Below, piece after piece: positions 32,511 through 42,094 of a DNA stretch of 64,000 nucleotides; position 1 is the first letter of the stretch, and each line of letters opens with the position of its first letter. The DNA is taken from contig OX578140.1 of assembly GCA_951213105.1 (NCBI GenBank), forward strand, positions 122,323,985-122,387,984, read 5' to 3'. Position numbers and translations under genes: made by a program. This stretch comes from Amaurobius ferox (taxonomy: Eukaryota > Arthropoda > Arachnida > Araneae > Amaurobiidae). The notes below the pieces were generated by a model, which searched no databases, had not been told where the DNA came from, and saw only the letters and a program-made list of their open reading frames with translations.

Positions 32511-34330
32511 TAATACAGACACGTTTTATGTAAAGTCTGGCCCTGTAGCATGAGTCAAAATTAAGGGATAACCCTGTTTCGCTTTTCCAATTTTAGCCTA
32601 TCTTGATAGATTTTTATATTATTACATTTGTATTGTTTTAAAGTAAATTTTCGAATTCGAGATTTTGGTGACAATATGTGTTTTAAGACTTTCTGAACAC
32701 GTTTTGACTAGTCTTGAAGTGATGTCCGGTCTGTCTGTAGTCTATTACTTGTGAACACGATATCAGCCACAAATATTAATGGATTTTCGCGAAACTTTAT
32801 ATCCGGCTTTGTTATCAAAAAATCTAGAACAAGATAGATTTTGTTTTTATTTCGAGTGAAAACTTCGAAAGATATTCGAAATTTTATATTTCTTTTCACA
32901 TAGCAGCATAGGACAAAATTTGACATAATCATATATAAAGAGGTTATGTATGACTCAATGACCATGAGACTGAATATTTCAATCATTGGTGTGAAAGATA
33001 GCCGCGATACATTTTTTTCTTTATTTGTCAAGTCATTAGACCCCCTCAGGATGCAAGTTAAGCCCCTCCCCCCCCCCCTTCCGAGGGCCCGAGAGTTCAC
33101 ATTGTCAAGCATGGTATCAATCGAAGAAAATTTTCAATCATTTCAAAGTGAGGGGTAACACGCTATAATTGTTGTCATTTGGCCTCTTGATACCGAATTT
33201 TCAAAAAATTGTCTTGTAAAATTTAGAAAAAAAAAGCTGTTTAGAAATGGAATTTGGTATGAGAATGGATTTTGGTTGAGCTACAGTCTAGTTAATTTCT
33301 ACCGTAAATATCTTCATGAATAACATTGATGATAACACCGTTTTTTTTTATTAATTACTGTTACGCGCAACTTTTTTTTAATTGAACTTTTTTGCTCAAA
33401 GGACCTCTTAAAATATAGAAACCCTACTTTCATGACCATGATTTTCACCCACAGGAAAAAATTTATGTGAAAGAATGTCATATTTACTTTTATCAAACTT
33501 TCAAATTGGACATGTGTGTTTGAAACCAATTGCTGAAATTCAGAAAGAGGGGTTAATTGTAATGAAACACCCTGTATAGTTGTCAGGATAGAATTAAATG
33601 ACTCATCCAAATGTTTTTGATTATAAGAGACCATAACTTTCAGAGCGTACTGAACTTCAACCTACCTCCGAGTGAATGTAATGATGCAAATACCTGACAT
33701 ATTTTTCACTCTCTTAAAAATATCCTAGCTGGAATAACCAACATTCCCAGCTACCAATTGTTATTACTAGAAGGTCCAAGTTGCTTGATCTTAGAGACAA
33801 ATGTTTGCAACTTTGGCGAAATATCGGTAATTCGGCAAGTTTTTGGAAATTTTGAGATATTAAGCAATTCGTCAAGAATTTCACAAATTGACTAAGATTT
33901 TATAGCTCTTTCCGGAGAAGGTGTATAATGATACTACGTTTTACTGGTAACAGTGAATTAATTGTTAATAAGTGTTTTGAAAAATGCAATCCTCTTGTTT
34001 ACGAATTAGTTGAGCATTTATTTACTCAGGTTGAGTTTTATTGCATCTGATATTTGTTTTGCGACTTTTTTAGATAGGACGTTCACTTTGTATATTGTTC
34101 CTTGTTACATTTATTGCAACTTAATCTGAATAAATTTACTTCATCTGAGTAAATTTTCAGTTATTCAGTTCTTTGGATGCATTCTTGTTCCCATATAATG
34201 CACACGCAAATCCAGAGCCTACGCCATAATAGCAAACAATAGAAATAGAGAAATAGAGAAGTAAAATAATAGTAGAATAATAGTAAACATTAACTATGAA
34301 ATCGAAAGCCAAACGTGTAAAAAGAGTTAA
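32511..34330. other. no gene seen; isolated TIR-like end
   Basis: AT-rich with a poly(C) tract near 33067. ACACCCTGTATA at 33568-33579 resembles the right tip of the TA-flanked element, but I find no left partner. GGCGAAATATCGG-type words near 33816-33850 suggest a very old family II remnant. The frames at 32708-33112 and 33314-33634 have no recognisable domain. Confidence 0.4.
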
Positions 34331-34512
34331 CCTTTTGCTTACGGGTGGGACAGCGACAAACCCAAACGAAGAACCTCTCAAAAAGACAAGTATTTGACAA
34401 GTATATTGTCTGCAAAGGAGGATCGAACTGTTTGCGTAGGGTATGTCAAATACCTGTCTTTTTGAGATGTTCATCGTTTGAGATTGACGCTGTCCCACCC
34501 GTAAGGAAAAGA
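34331..34512. mobile_element. short palindromic (MITE-like) element
   Basis: Two ~68-bp arms are imperfect inverted copies: CTTACGGGTGGGACAGCG near 34338 faces CGCTGTCCCACCCGTAAG near 34489, and CAAAAAGACA...TATTTGACA faces TGTCAAATA...TGTCTTTTTG. The spacer is about 40 bp. The frames crossing it on both strands are mirror by-products. No TSD could be fixed. Confidence 0.7.
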
Positions 34513-34524
34513 TTAAACTTAAAC

Positions 34525-34655
34525 ATAAACTTGTGAATACAATTAACATTCTGAAACTTGCGAATACAGTTAAATTCCAGGAACTTGCAAATACAGTTAA
34601 TTTCTGAAATTTGCGAATACAGTTAAATTTCTGAAACTTTCGAATACAGTTAAGA
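34525..34655. repeat. ~30-bp tandem repeat, 4-5 copies
   Basis: The unit is roughly GCGAATACAGTTAAATTTCT plus GAAACTT, repeating every 28-31 bp directly after the palindromic element. A fused frame at 34157-34663 is produced by this repeat and the palindrome. Confidence 0.8.
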
Positions 34656-35257
34656 TCAAGCACATAAAATCCACAAAATTATTGGGTAAAACTTTTACAT
34701 AAAAATCAAGGGATATGTGCAGAAATCAAGCCCGGTCGAACTGGTGTCATATTTGAGTTATAGCCAATTAAACTCCTCAAAATGTTCCATTTTTTGACGT
34801 TTTAAGAACCCGACCCACTCGGTCGTCAATTCTGAACACGCCCAAGGTTACACTTTACAATACCATAAAAAAAATGTTACTATACGTTTCAGAAATCTGG
34901 ATGGCAAAAAGAGGGATATTTTTTGTGTATTTACTTGGTATTATTTATTTTGCAACCCTGGTAGCTTGGTACTAATATACCTTTTGTGCATTTTCGTAGA
35001 AAAAGTTCTCTGTTCTTGTTAACAGAAGTACACAAATTTCTAGAAGCTGCTCATATTATCCGAATGGGTCACTTCCTGGTTTTAGGGTTTTAAACTTGGA
35101 GGCACAAAAGAAGCATGTATAGGCTGCAATGAATGTAGCCAGATGGAGTAGATTCATATGCAGATTCATTTTGAGTATCTTAACCAATCATCATAATTTT
35201 GAAAATTTATTGAAAATCAGGATCAAAATATTTACTTATTTATATTTGTCTGTTTTT
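34656..35257. other. no recognisable feature
   Basis: AT-rich; no coding frame or repeat recognised. Confidence 0.4.
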
Positions 35258-35318
35258 GTTTTTGTTGAGACCCAGACCATCCGACCTACCAGAAAGGTGT
35301 AAGGTAACTGTTTGGACC
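35258..35318 (-). repeat. SINE 3'-end fragment
   Basis: ATCCGACCTACCAGAAAGG then GTAAGGTA matches the 3' end of the SINE at 35688-35972, same orientation. The tRNA-like head is missing. Confidence 0.65.
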
Positions 35319-35321
35319 GCG

Positions 35322-35640
35322 TTGAGACAGTCTGTGGGACATATGGGAATGTAAAAGAATAATATCACCCAACTAGGTTTGGATTTAACCCGGGGTGAAA
35401 AAACGAAATACATTGAGCCCTATTGGACCTAAAATTTGAAACATTTTTTGAATGGACTTAAAATTCACAACTTGCTGCGAAAATTTTAGGAAATATTCTA
35501 ATTATCACGTAAAATGTGTAAAATATGTTAGGTAGTTTTTTAAATAAAAATTAAAATAATGATTACACTCATATTATATAAAGAGATCACGTGACTCATT
35601 TCAAAATACAATATGGCATCCACTTGTTTCCCGTGTAAAA
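35322..35640 (-). mobile_element. family III fragment, reverse orientation
   Basis: Reverse-complement match to the 3' half of family III: ACAGTCTGTGGGACATATGG, AACCCGGGGTGAAAAAACGA, CATTGAGCCCTAT and the AGATCACGTGACTC word. The 3' hairpin is missing because the SINE fragment abuts at about 35320. Confidence 0.65.
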
Positions 35641-35687
35641 ATTAATGTTAAAAGATCTTTTAAAGATCTTTTAAATGAATATTTAGT

Positions 35688-35972
35688 TGTTGTGGAGAAC
35701 CAGACCGTCCGACCTACCAGAAAGGTGTAAGGTATCTTTTTGGACGGCCTGGAAGTGCCACTCAATTTAGACCGGAACCCAGGGGGGGAGGCATCCACAC
35801 GGACCGTACCCTCCTTCACCTAGCACCAACCTCTCGGAAGGACTGACGAGCACACATGTTTAACGTGATCGTACTCCGCGTGATCACGGCGGCAGTTTTA
35901 GCAGTAACGGTAATCGAACCCGGGCCTACCGAAAGCAATTCCCGCGCGCTAACCACTGGGTTGTCGCACCCC
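35688..35972 (-). mobile_element. tRNA-derived SINE
   Basis: On the minus strand the element opens GGTGCGACAACCCAGTGG. It has a box A-like TGGTTAGCGCG and, about 38 bp downstream, a box B-like GGTTCGATTAC, the two parts of an internal RNA polymerase III promoter. A GC-rich, tRNA-unrelated body of about 200 bp follows. The head does not form a complete tRNA, so I call it a SINE rather than a tRNA gene. It is unusually GC-rich for this window. No clear target duplication was found. Confidence 0.75.
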
Positions 35973-36373
35973 TTTTATATTTGTCTGTGAAAATAGTTTT
36001 TCACAGTCAGAACAGAAATAATTATACTTTCTAACTTTTACAGGAAATTATATATTTTACTATAATTTTTGAAAAGATTATGAATTAAAATGCTATTAAA
36101 ATTTGCACATATATCAAATCCACTGCCAACGTTTGGTGTATCTGCTAGTCAGTAATACTTAATTACTCGATTACTATAATCATTGCATCACCACTCAAAA
36201 TTACAACAATCACAGAACATGCAATATTAACCACTATAACTAAAAATCAATATTCATTAAACAATTTAATAGATTCCTTGTTGCATTGATGAATAAGACT
36301 CCCGGTCATAAATGAAGAAAAGTATTCTAAAACGTGAGGGTACAGTCGAGATATTGAAGCCATTTTCTGAATA
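35973..36373. other. no recognisable feature
   Basis: AT-rich spacer; nothing coding is seen. Confidence 0.4.
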
Positions 36374-36790
36374 AAAAAATTGATGTGGCCCGCAAATGAC
36401 TTTACTTACATAATGCAAGCACTTTTCGTCTTTCAATGCAAGAAAATGGTCGGCAAGATCCACAACATAATGTTTATAACGTTAAAAAGTACACTGATAT
36501 TTGGCATTTTTCAGATAACAATATGCAATATTTTTCAAGTAACAATCAGCGCAAATATGACTTGACAATAGAAAATATTGCTAGCATATGCTAAACAGTA
36601 TACTCCATTATATTAAAATATGTTAATTATTAATTCATTAATTCGGCGTCCTTTTATTAGTGTCCTTTAATTTAGTGTTATTTTTAAAAATTTGAAGACA
36701 TTTTCATTAATTTTGCATTATATTAAAAGGTCGCTAAGTTGGCGATATTTTTCCCAGATTAGTCACCAAGGAGAAATCCATCACCAAGTG
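36374..36790 (+). mobile_element. degraded family II remnant
   Basis: A diverged family II head (ATTGATGTGGCCCGCAAATG then TACATAATGCAA) at 36376-36415 and AGGTCGCTAAGTTGGCGATA-type words near 36728-36750. The 3' half with microsatellite and hairpin is missing. Confidence 0.5.
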
Positions 36791-36881
36791 TTGCACATTG
36801 GATGATACTTACTACTGTTTATTTTTGTGCAATTTATTATAAACATTTATTTAAAAACTTGCTATATCTCTATAACGGATC

Positions 36882-37312
36882 AAGTTACTTTGAAGTGGGT
36901 CACGTGATCGCTTCATGTCATTTGAGTGTAATTAATATTTTAAATTTTATTTTAAAAACTACCGAACAGATTTTGCTGATTTTTTTTTTATAAATTTTAT
37001 GGGATAATTTGAATATTTTCTAAAATTTTCGAAGCAATTTGTGCATTCTAAATTTGCTTAAAAAATGTTTGAAAAATTAGATCCTATAGGGTTCAATGTA
37101 TTTCATTTTTTCACCCCGTATTCAACCAAAAACTAATTGGGTAATAGTATTCAATTTCATTCCCATATGTTCCACAGACCGTCTCAACAACATACTGAAA
37201 TTTCATTTTGATAAAGTCATTTTTACGGCATTTATCATGCGAACGGACAGACAGACAGACAGAAAGAAAGAACAAAGTCATAAACCTTTTCAACTGTGTT
37301 GTAAAGTGTTAA
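36882..37312 (+). mobile_element. family III repeat, 5'-truncated copy
   Basis: Matches the 3' part of copies 1 and 2 from TTTGAAGTGGGTCACGTGAT onward, including (GACA)n at 37247-37262 and the GTGTTGTAAAGTGTTAA 3' end at 37296-37312. Confidence 0.7.
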
Positions 37313-37317
37313 TAAAA

Positions 37318-37390
37318 TTGAATTTCAGTTGGAGAGGGGTTCATAATCAATGCATCAATGATTTATGCATGATTAATCTTTCTTGTTAGA
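37318..37390 (-). repeat. inverted family III head adjoining the previous copy
   Basis: On the minus strand it reads AACAAGAAAGATTAATCATG and ATTGATTATGAA, the first bases of family III. It directly follows the 3' end of the truncated copy, in opposite orientation. It could mark an inversion or insertion event. Confidence 0.5.
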
Positions 37391-37512
37391 GATGTCTAAA
37401 TTGTGAACTTTAATGGTGATTCTGTATTTAAGATCTCATGCTTAACGAAAATAATGTTTTGTGATCATATTTGATATTTGAAAGAGCCATTCCTGTCGGT
37501 AGAAACAAAAAA

Positions 37513-38284
37513 TCTGATGTAGGCAGCACATGACTTTTCCTTCAGACTTATATATTTCTACGTTCTCTTTATTTTAATTCAATTTAATTCACTTTTATTT
37601 CAATTTTCGTTCTCATTTAATAATTGAACTTAATTTCAAAGGTGGCGTAGAGAAAATACGAAAAAACTAAAATGTCTCAAGAACGGCTAGTCCTAGTGTA
37701 ATGGAGTTGGTCTTATTCTTTTCTTCGTTAAAATTTACGTATAAAACAAGCATTTAATAGATATATTTGAGCATACGTAGTTCCTTATTTTAGATTTTAA
37801 CGATTTTTGCAAGCCATTTTGCAAAAAAAGCAGGTTATTCTTTCTGAATCGTACCAAAATCTAATCAGCAACAGGGTGACCCACAAGCGACTTATCTACC
37901 GAATTTTGTGAAATTCGGTCGATTAGTTTTTCAGCTAGAATAGATACAGGCTTTTGCGGGCCATTTAGCAAAAAGAGGACGGTTCTTTTATCCCGAATCG
38001 TACCCAAAACTAATCAGCACCAGATTCGCCCACAAGGAACTTACCTACCAAATTTTATAAAATTCGGTCAATTACTTTTTTAGTTACAGTGGATACAAAA
38101 TCTGCACAGACAGATAGACACACAGACAGACAGACACACACACAGACCCACCCATAGCCGCCACGCTAAAAATAGTTATTTCGTATTCTAGAGGTCTCGA
38201 AACGTGTACATCCGTCGAAAACTCGAGTTGCGATTTTCGACATGATTCCAATACTTTCCCTATACATTACCATGTATTGCAGGG
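37513..38284 (+). mobile_element. family I repeat, copy 3
   Basis: Complete except that the last bases of the 3' stem are lost: GCAGGG is followed at 38285 by the flank shared with 56518-56693 instead of AAAGTAA. Microsatellite at 38107-38142. Confidence 0.8.
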
Positions 38285-38467
38285 AGGTCTATAAGGTTTT
38301 GGTTGAAAAAGCAATTTTATATGAAATTTGAAAATATAGCTTTTATTCAAAGTAACCGTGTAAGGAGTATAGCACGCAAAATTTGCAGGCACATTTCCAG
38401 ACTTATTTTGACTTTTCTGTCGCATCTCTGCTCTTCGTATATTTATATATACACAAATAATAAAAAA
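38285..38467. repeat. ~175-bp flank shared with 56518-56693
   Basis: Near-identical to 56518-56693 (ATAAGGTTTTGGTTGAAAAA, TTTATTCAAAGTAACCGT, TTTGCAGGCACATTT). In both places it directly precedes a family I copy and has the same 5' junction. Either one copy was duplicated with its flank, or this segment belongs to a longer variant of the element. Confidence 0.8.
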
Positions 38468-39227
38468 TCTGATGTGGGCAGCACATGACTTTCCCTGCAG
38501 ACTTATTTCCACGTTATCTTTATTTTAATTGAATTTAATTCACTTTTAATTCAATTATCGTTCTAATTCGGTAACTGGACTTATTGTCAAAGGTGCAGTA
38601 GAGAAAATACGAAAGAACTAAAATATCTCGAGAACGGCTAGTCCTAGTGTAATGGGGTTGGTCTTATTCTTTTCTTCGTTAAACATTACATATTAAACAA
38701 GCATTTAATGGATATATTTGATTATACGTAGTTTTTTATTTTAGATTTTGCCGATTTTTGCGGGCCATTTTGCAAAAAAGGCTGATTATTTTTTTCTGAA
38801 TCCTACCAAAATCTAATCAGCACCAGAGTTACTCACATGTGGCTTATCTATCAAATTTTGTGAAATTTCGTCCATTAGTTTTACAGCTAGAGTGGATACA
38901 AGCTTTTGTGGGCCATTTCGAAAAAAAAGGCGCGTTGTTTTATTCCGAATCGTACCCAAAACTAATCAGCACCAGATTCGCCCACAAGTGACTTACCTAC
39001 CAAATTTTGTGAAATTCGGTCAATTAGTTTCTTAGTTAGAGTGGATACAAAATCTGCACAGACAGACACACAGACACACCCTCAGACGTCACGCTTAAAA
39101 TAGGTTTTTCGTATCCTAGATTTTTCGTAGTCTCGAAACGTGTAGATCCGTCGAAAACTCGGCTTGCGATTTTCGACATGATTCCAATACTTTCCCTATA
39201 CATTACCATGTATTGCAGGGAAAGTAA
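38468..39227 (+). mobile_element. family I repeat, copy 4
   Basis: A full-length copy ending GCAGGGAAAGTAA, with the two ~155-bp subunits and a short (GACA)n tract at 39057-39080. Confidence 0.85.
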
Positions 39228-39542
39228 AAATATAATAAATAAGATCTCGTTCCCCTTTAAGCCATTTTAGGCACACGCACTGTCTACGCCTAGCAAACTG
39301 TAGAGAACACTGCATTATATGGTGCTCAAATACACTGGTTACTGAAATGTATTTGTTCCGCTTGTTTTTGGTAATTAAGTCATAATCGTGAATATTATAG
39401 CGGTCATAAAGTTATGTTATATGATATTCAGCATTCCGAGAGGCTCTTTTCATGCTTTATGGTAATGCTTATGGTATGTAATTTTGGTAAATGAGATAAA
39501 CTAGTTTAAAGTTTTATTGAAATGAATTATATATTTAAAAAA
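39228..39542. other. spacer ending in a tandem-repeat unit
   Basis: No gene. The last ~45 bases (AGTTTAAAGTTTTATTGAAA near 39507) match the start of the repeat at 40611, showing that the family II copy that follows was inserted into that repeat. Confidence 0.5.
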
Positions 39543-40429
39543 TCTGATGTGGGCAGCACATGACCTTCCTTACATAATGCAATGAATTTACTATTTTGAC
39601 AGTTAAAAAATATTATTCTTATAGTAGATACTTATTTTCTTTCCAAGATATTGAATTTTCTTCAATTAGTTGTCATTTTCATTGATTTAGCGTCATTTTT
39701 ATCCATTTGGTGAGATTTTCTTTAATTTGGCAACGTTTAAAAAGTCGCCAAGTTGGCGACATTCCGTCAAATTTGTCGCCAAAATCTCGTCAAGCGTTAT
39801 AGACGGAGAAATAAGTTATTCTTACAGCAGATAAATGACTATTGGCGTTCAAATACGAAAGTATTACTTAAAGTATTTTTTCTCGTGAATGGAACGAGTT
39901 AGATCCACGAGAATGATGTCACCCAATTTATCGCATGCTATTACATGTGAAAAGTGAACCTATTTCTTAACAGTTAATATTCTCTTTATTTTACTTGATG
40001 TTTTGATAAATTTATTTAAAAAGTGTACAATATCTCGAGAACGGTTCATGATAGCGTTCTACATTTGTGTTAATCGTTTTCTAAGGAAAATTTACATAAG
40101 AAATGTCTATTTGCGTAACTTTTTTAAAGGTTTTGATTTTTCGATGATTTTTTCAAAATTTCACTCAACAATTTAGGGGGGTTCTGAACATTCGATTGTG
40201 TTCAAAAACAATAGGCTTCCAGTATTCACGGATTGTGATTTTTCTACCGAATTTCATTCGAATCGCTTCGTTCGTGAGATATCGTCTCCACAGGCTCACT
40301 GACAGCCCCCTCCCCCCCAACACACAAACATCCCCTTAAAAATTTTCGATTCGTGATCAGGGATGCTTGAAACGTGCTCTCCCCCCGTCACAATTCTTTC
40401 CTTATACATTATGTGTATAAGGAAAGTAA
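39543..40429 (+). mobile_element. family II repeat, full-length copy
   Basis: Starts TCTGATGTGGGCAGCACATG, ends with the stem-loop ACA-TTATG-TGT flanked by CTTTCCTTAT and ATAAGGAAAGTAA. The body has GTCGCCAAGTTGGCGACATT-like palindromic words (about 39753-39785) and ATCTCGAGAACGG. The (CA)n region is mostly replaced by a C-rich tract at 40303-40335. Confidence 0.85.
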
Positions 40430-40944
40430 TAATGGTTTAATTAATTAATGATGATAAATGATTTAGCCGAAACTTAAATCGCAGAGAAATACACAATTGG
40501 ATACATAATACATTTAACAGATTTGAAACTTATTCTCTAATTTTATTCACTCATTAAGCACATCATGAACACAGTAAATTATGCAATATAAATAGATAAT
40601 ATACAAAATAGTTTAAAGTTTTATTGAAATGGACTATGTAATTAAATATTAGTTTAATTAATAGTCATGGTAAATTATTTCGCAAATTTAAGTCGAAAGA
40701 AATATACAATTGGATATATTGATTTAATAGATTTGAGATCTATTTATTCTCTAATTTGATTAACTCAATAGGCACTTCATGAAAACAGTACATTATTTAA
40801 TATAAATAGATAATATACAAAATAATATTAAATGTTTTTTCTATTATTTTACATGGGCCTTGTGGTAGGTTTATGATCAGAATATTTTTAATATTTTATC
40901 TTATATTTCTGCAAGTATAATTCGATTACAATAATTGCTTCATC
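40430..40944. repeat. ~214-bp tandem duplication interrupted by family II
   Basis: Two units at about 40436-40612 and 40650-40826 share ACACAATTGGATA-like, TTTAATAGATTTGA-like and ATAAATAGATAATATACAAA text. The unit continues to the left of 39543, so family II inserted within this array. No gene. Confidence 0.65.
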
Positions 40945-41834
40945 ATCAAGTCCTCATTTTCATTGATTTAGCGTCATTTTTATCAATTTGGCGACATTTT
41001 CGTTAATTTGGCAACATTTAAAAATTCGCCAAGTTGGCGGCATTCCGCCAAAATCTCGCCGAGCATTATGGGCTGAGAAATAAGTTATTCTTATAGCAAA
41101 TAACTGACTATCGGCTTTCAAATACAAAAGTATTACCTGAAGTATATTTTTACATGAATGGAACCAGCTAGATCCACGAGAATGATGTCGCCCAATTTAT
41201 CGCATGATATCACTTATGAAAAGCGAACATACTTATGAAAACTTATGAAAACATTACTTATGAAAACTGAACATATTTCACAATAGGTAATATTTTTTTT
41301 TAATTTCATATGATTTTTTGATAATTTTTTTGAAAAACACACAATATCTCCGGAACGGTTCATGCTAACATTCTAAAATTTATTTTAATCCTTTTTCCAA
41401 TGAAAAATTACATAAGAAATAACTATTTTCGTAACTTTATTAATGGTTTGGATTTTTTGAGGATTTTTAAAAAATTTCACTCGAAAATTTAGGGAGGTTC
41501 TAAACATGCGATTGCGTATAAAAACAATAAGCTTCCAGTATTTATAGATTGTAATTTTTGTACCAAATTTCGTTTGAATCGGCCATTCGTTCGTCAGTTA
41601 TGGTCTCCACAGACTAGCTGACACACACACACACACACACACATACACACACGCTTTCACACACACTTTCACACACACTTTCACACACACACACACAGAC
41701 AGAAATCATCTCAAAAACGTCTGATTCGTGTTCAGGGATGCTTGAAACGTGCTCTCCCGTCGAAAATTCGAAATCGAATTTTCGACCCCATCACAATACT
41801 TCCTTTATACATTATATGTATATAAGGAAAGTAA
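40945..41834 (+). mobile_element. family II repeat, 5'-truncated copy
   Basis: Enters the family body at CTCATTTTCATTGATTTAGC, contains ATCTCCGGAACGG and a (CA)n tract at 41623-41695, and ends ATAAGGAAAGTAA. The 5' head is missing. Confidence 0.8.
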
Positions 41835-42094
41835 AAATGTTAATATTTTTAATATAATATTTTTTAATATAATAACATTTTTAATATAATTTATGCAAAT
41901 TTCACACTACGATGTTTCTTTCGTCAGGTCATCCGTGACAAAATTTGTCAAGAAAATGTAGCGTATTTCTCTCGTCGTATTTTCATATCAGCTGTGAGAA
42001 ATATGTTTGAAATATGAGAACTTACTCGTTTCGGCAAACTGACATAAATTTACGCATCACAATAAACTATATTTTTTAACATGCGTCATATTTG
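41835..42094. other. no recognisable feature
   Basis: AT-rich spacer to the left of the satellite; near its start a word built on TTAATATAAT recurs three times at 41842-41890. Confidence 0.4.

Noticed and set aside
33568..33579. ACACCCTGTATA as an end of another TA-flanked element
   Set aside because: It resembles the tip at 30843-30854, but no matching left end was found within several kb.
34157..34663. 168-codon minus-strand frame
   Set aside because: Formed by the 30-bp tandem array (repeating FASFRK-like text) and the palindromic element; not a gene.
35880..35972. Genuine tRNA gene
   Set aside because: Box A and box B are present but the flanking text does not fold into acceptor and anticodon arms, and a SINE-like body follows.
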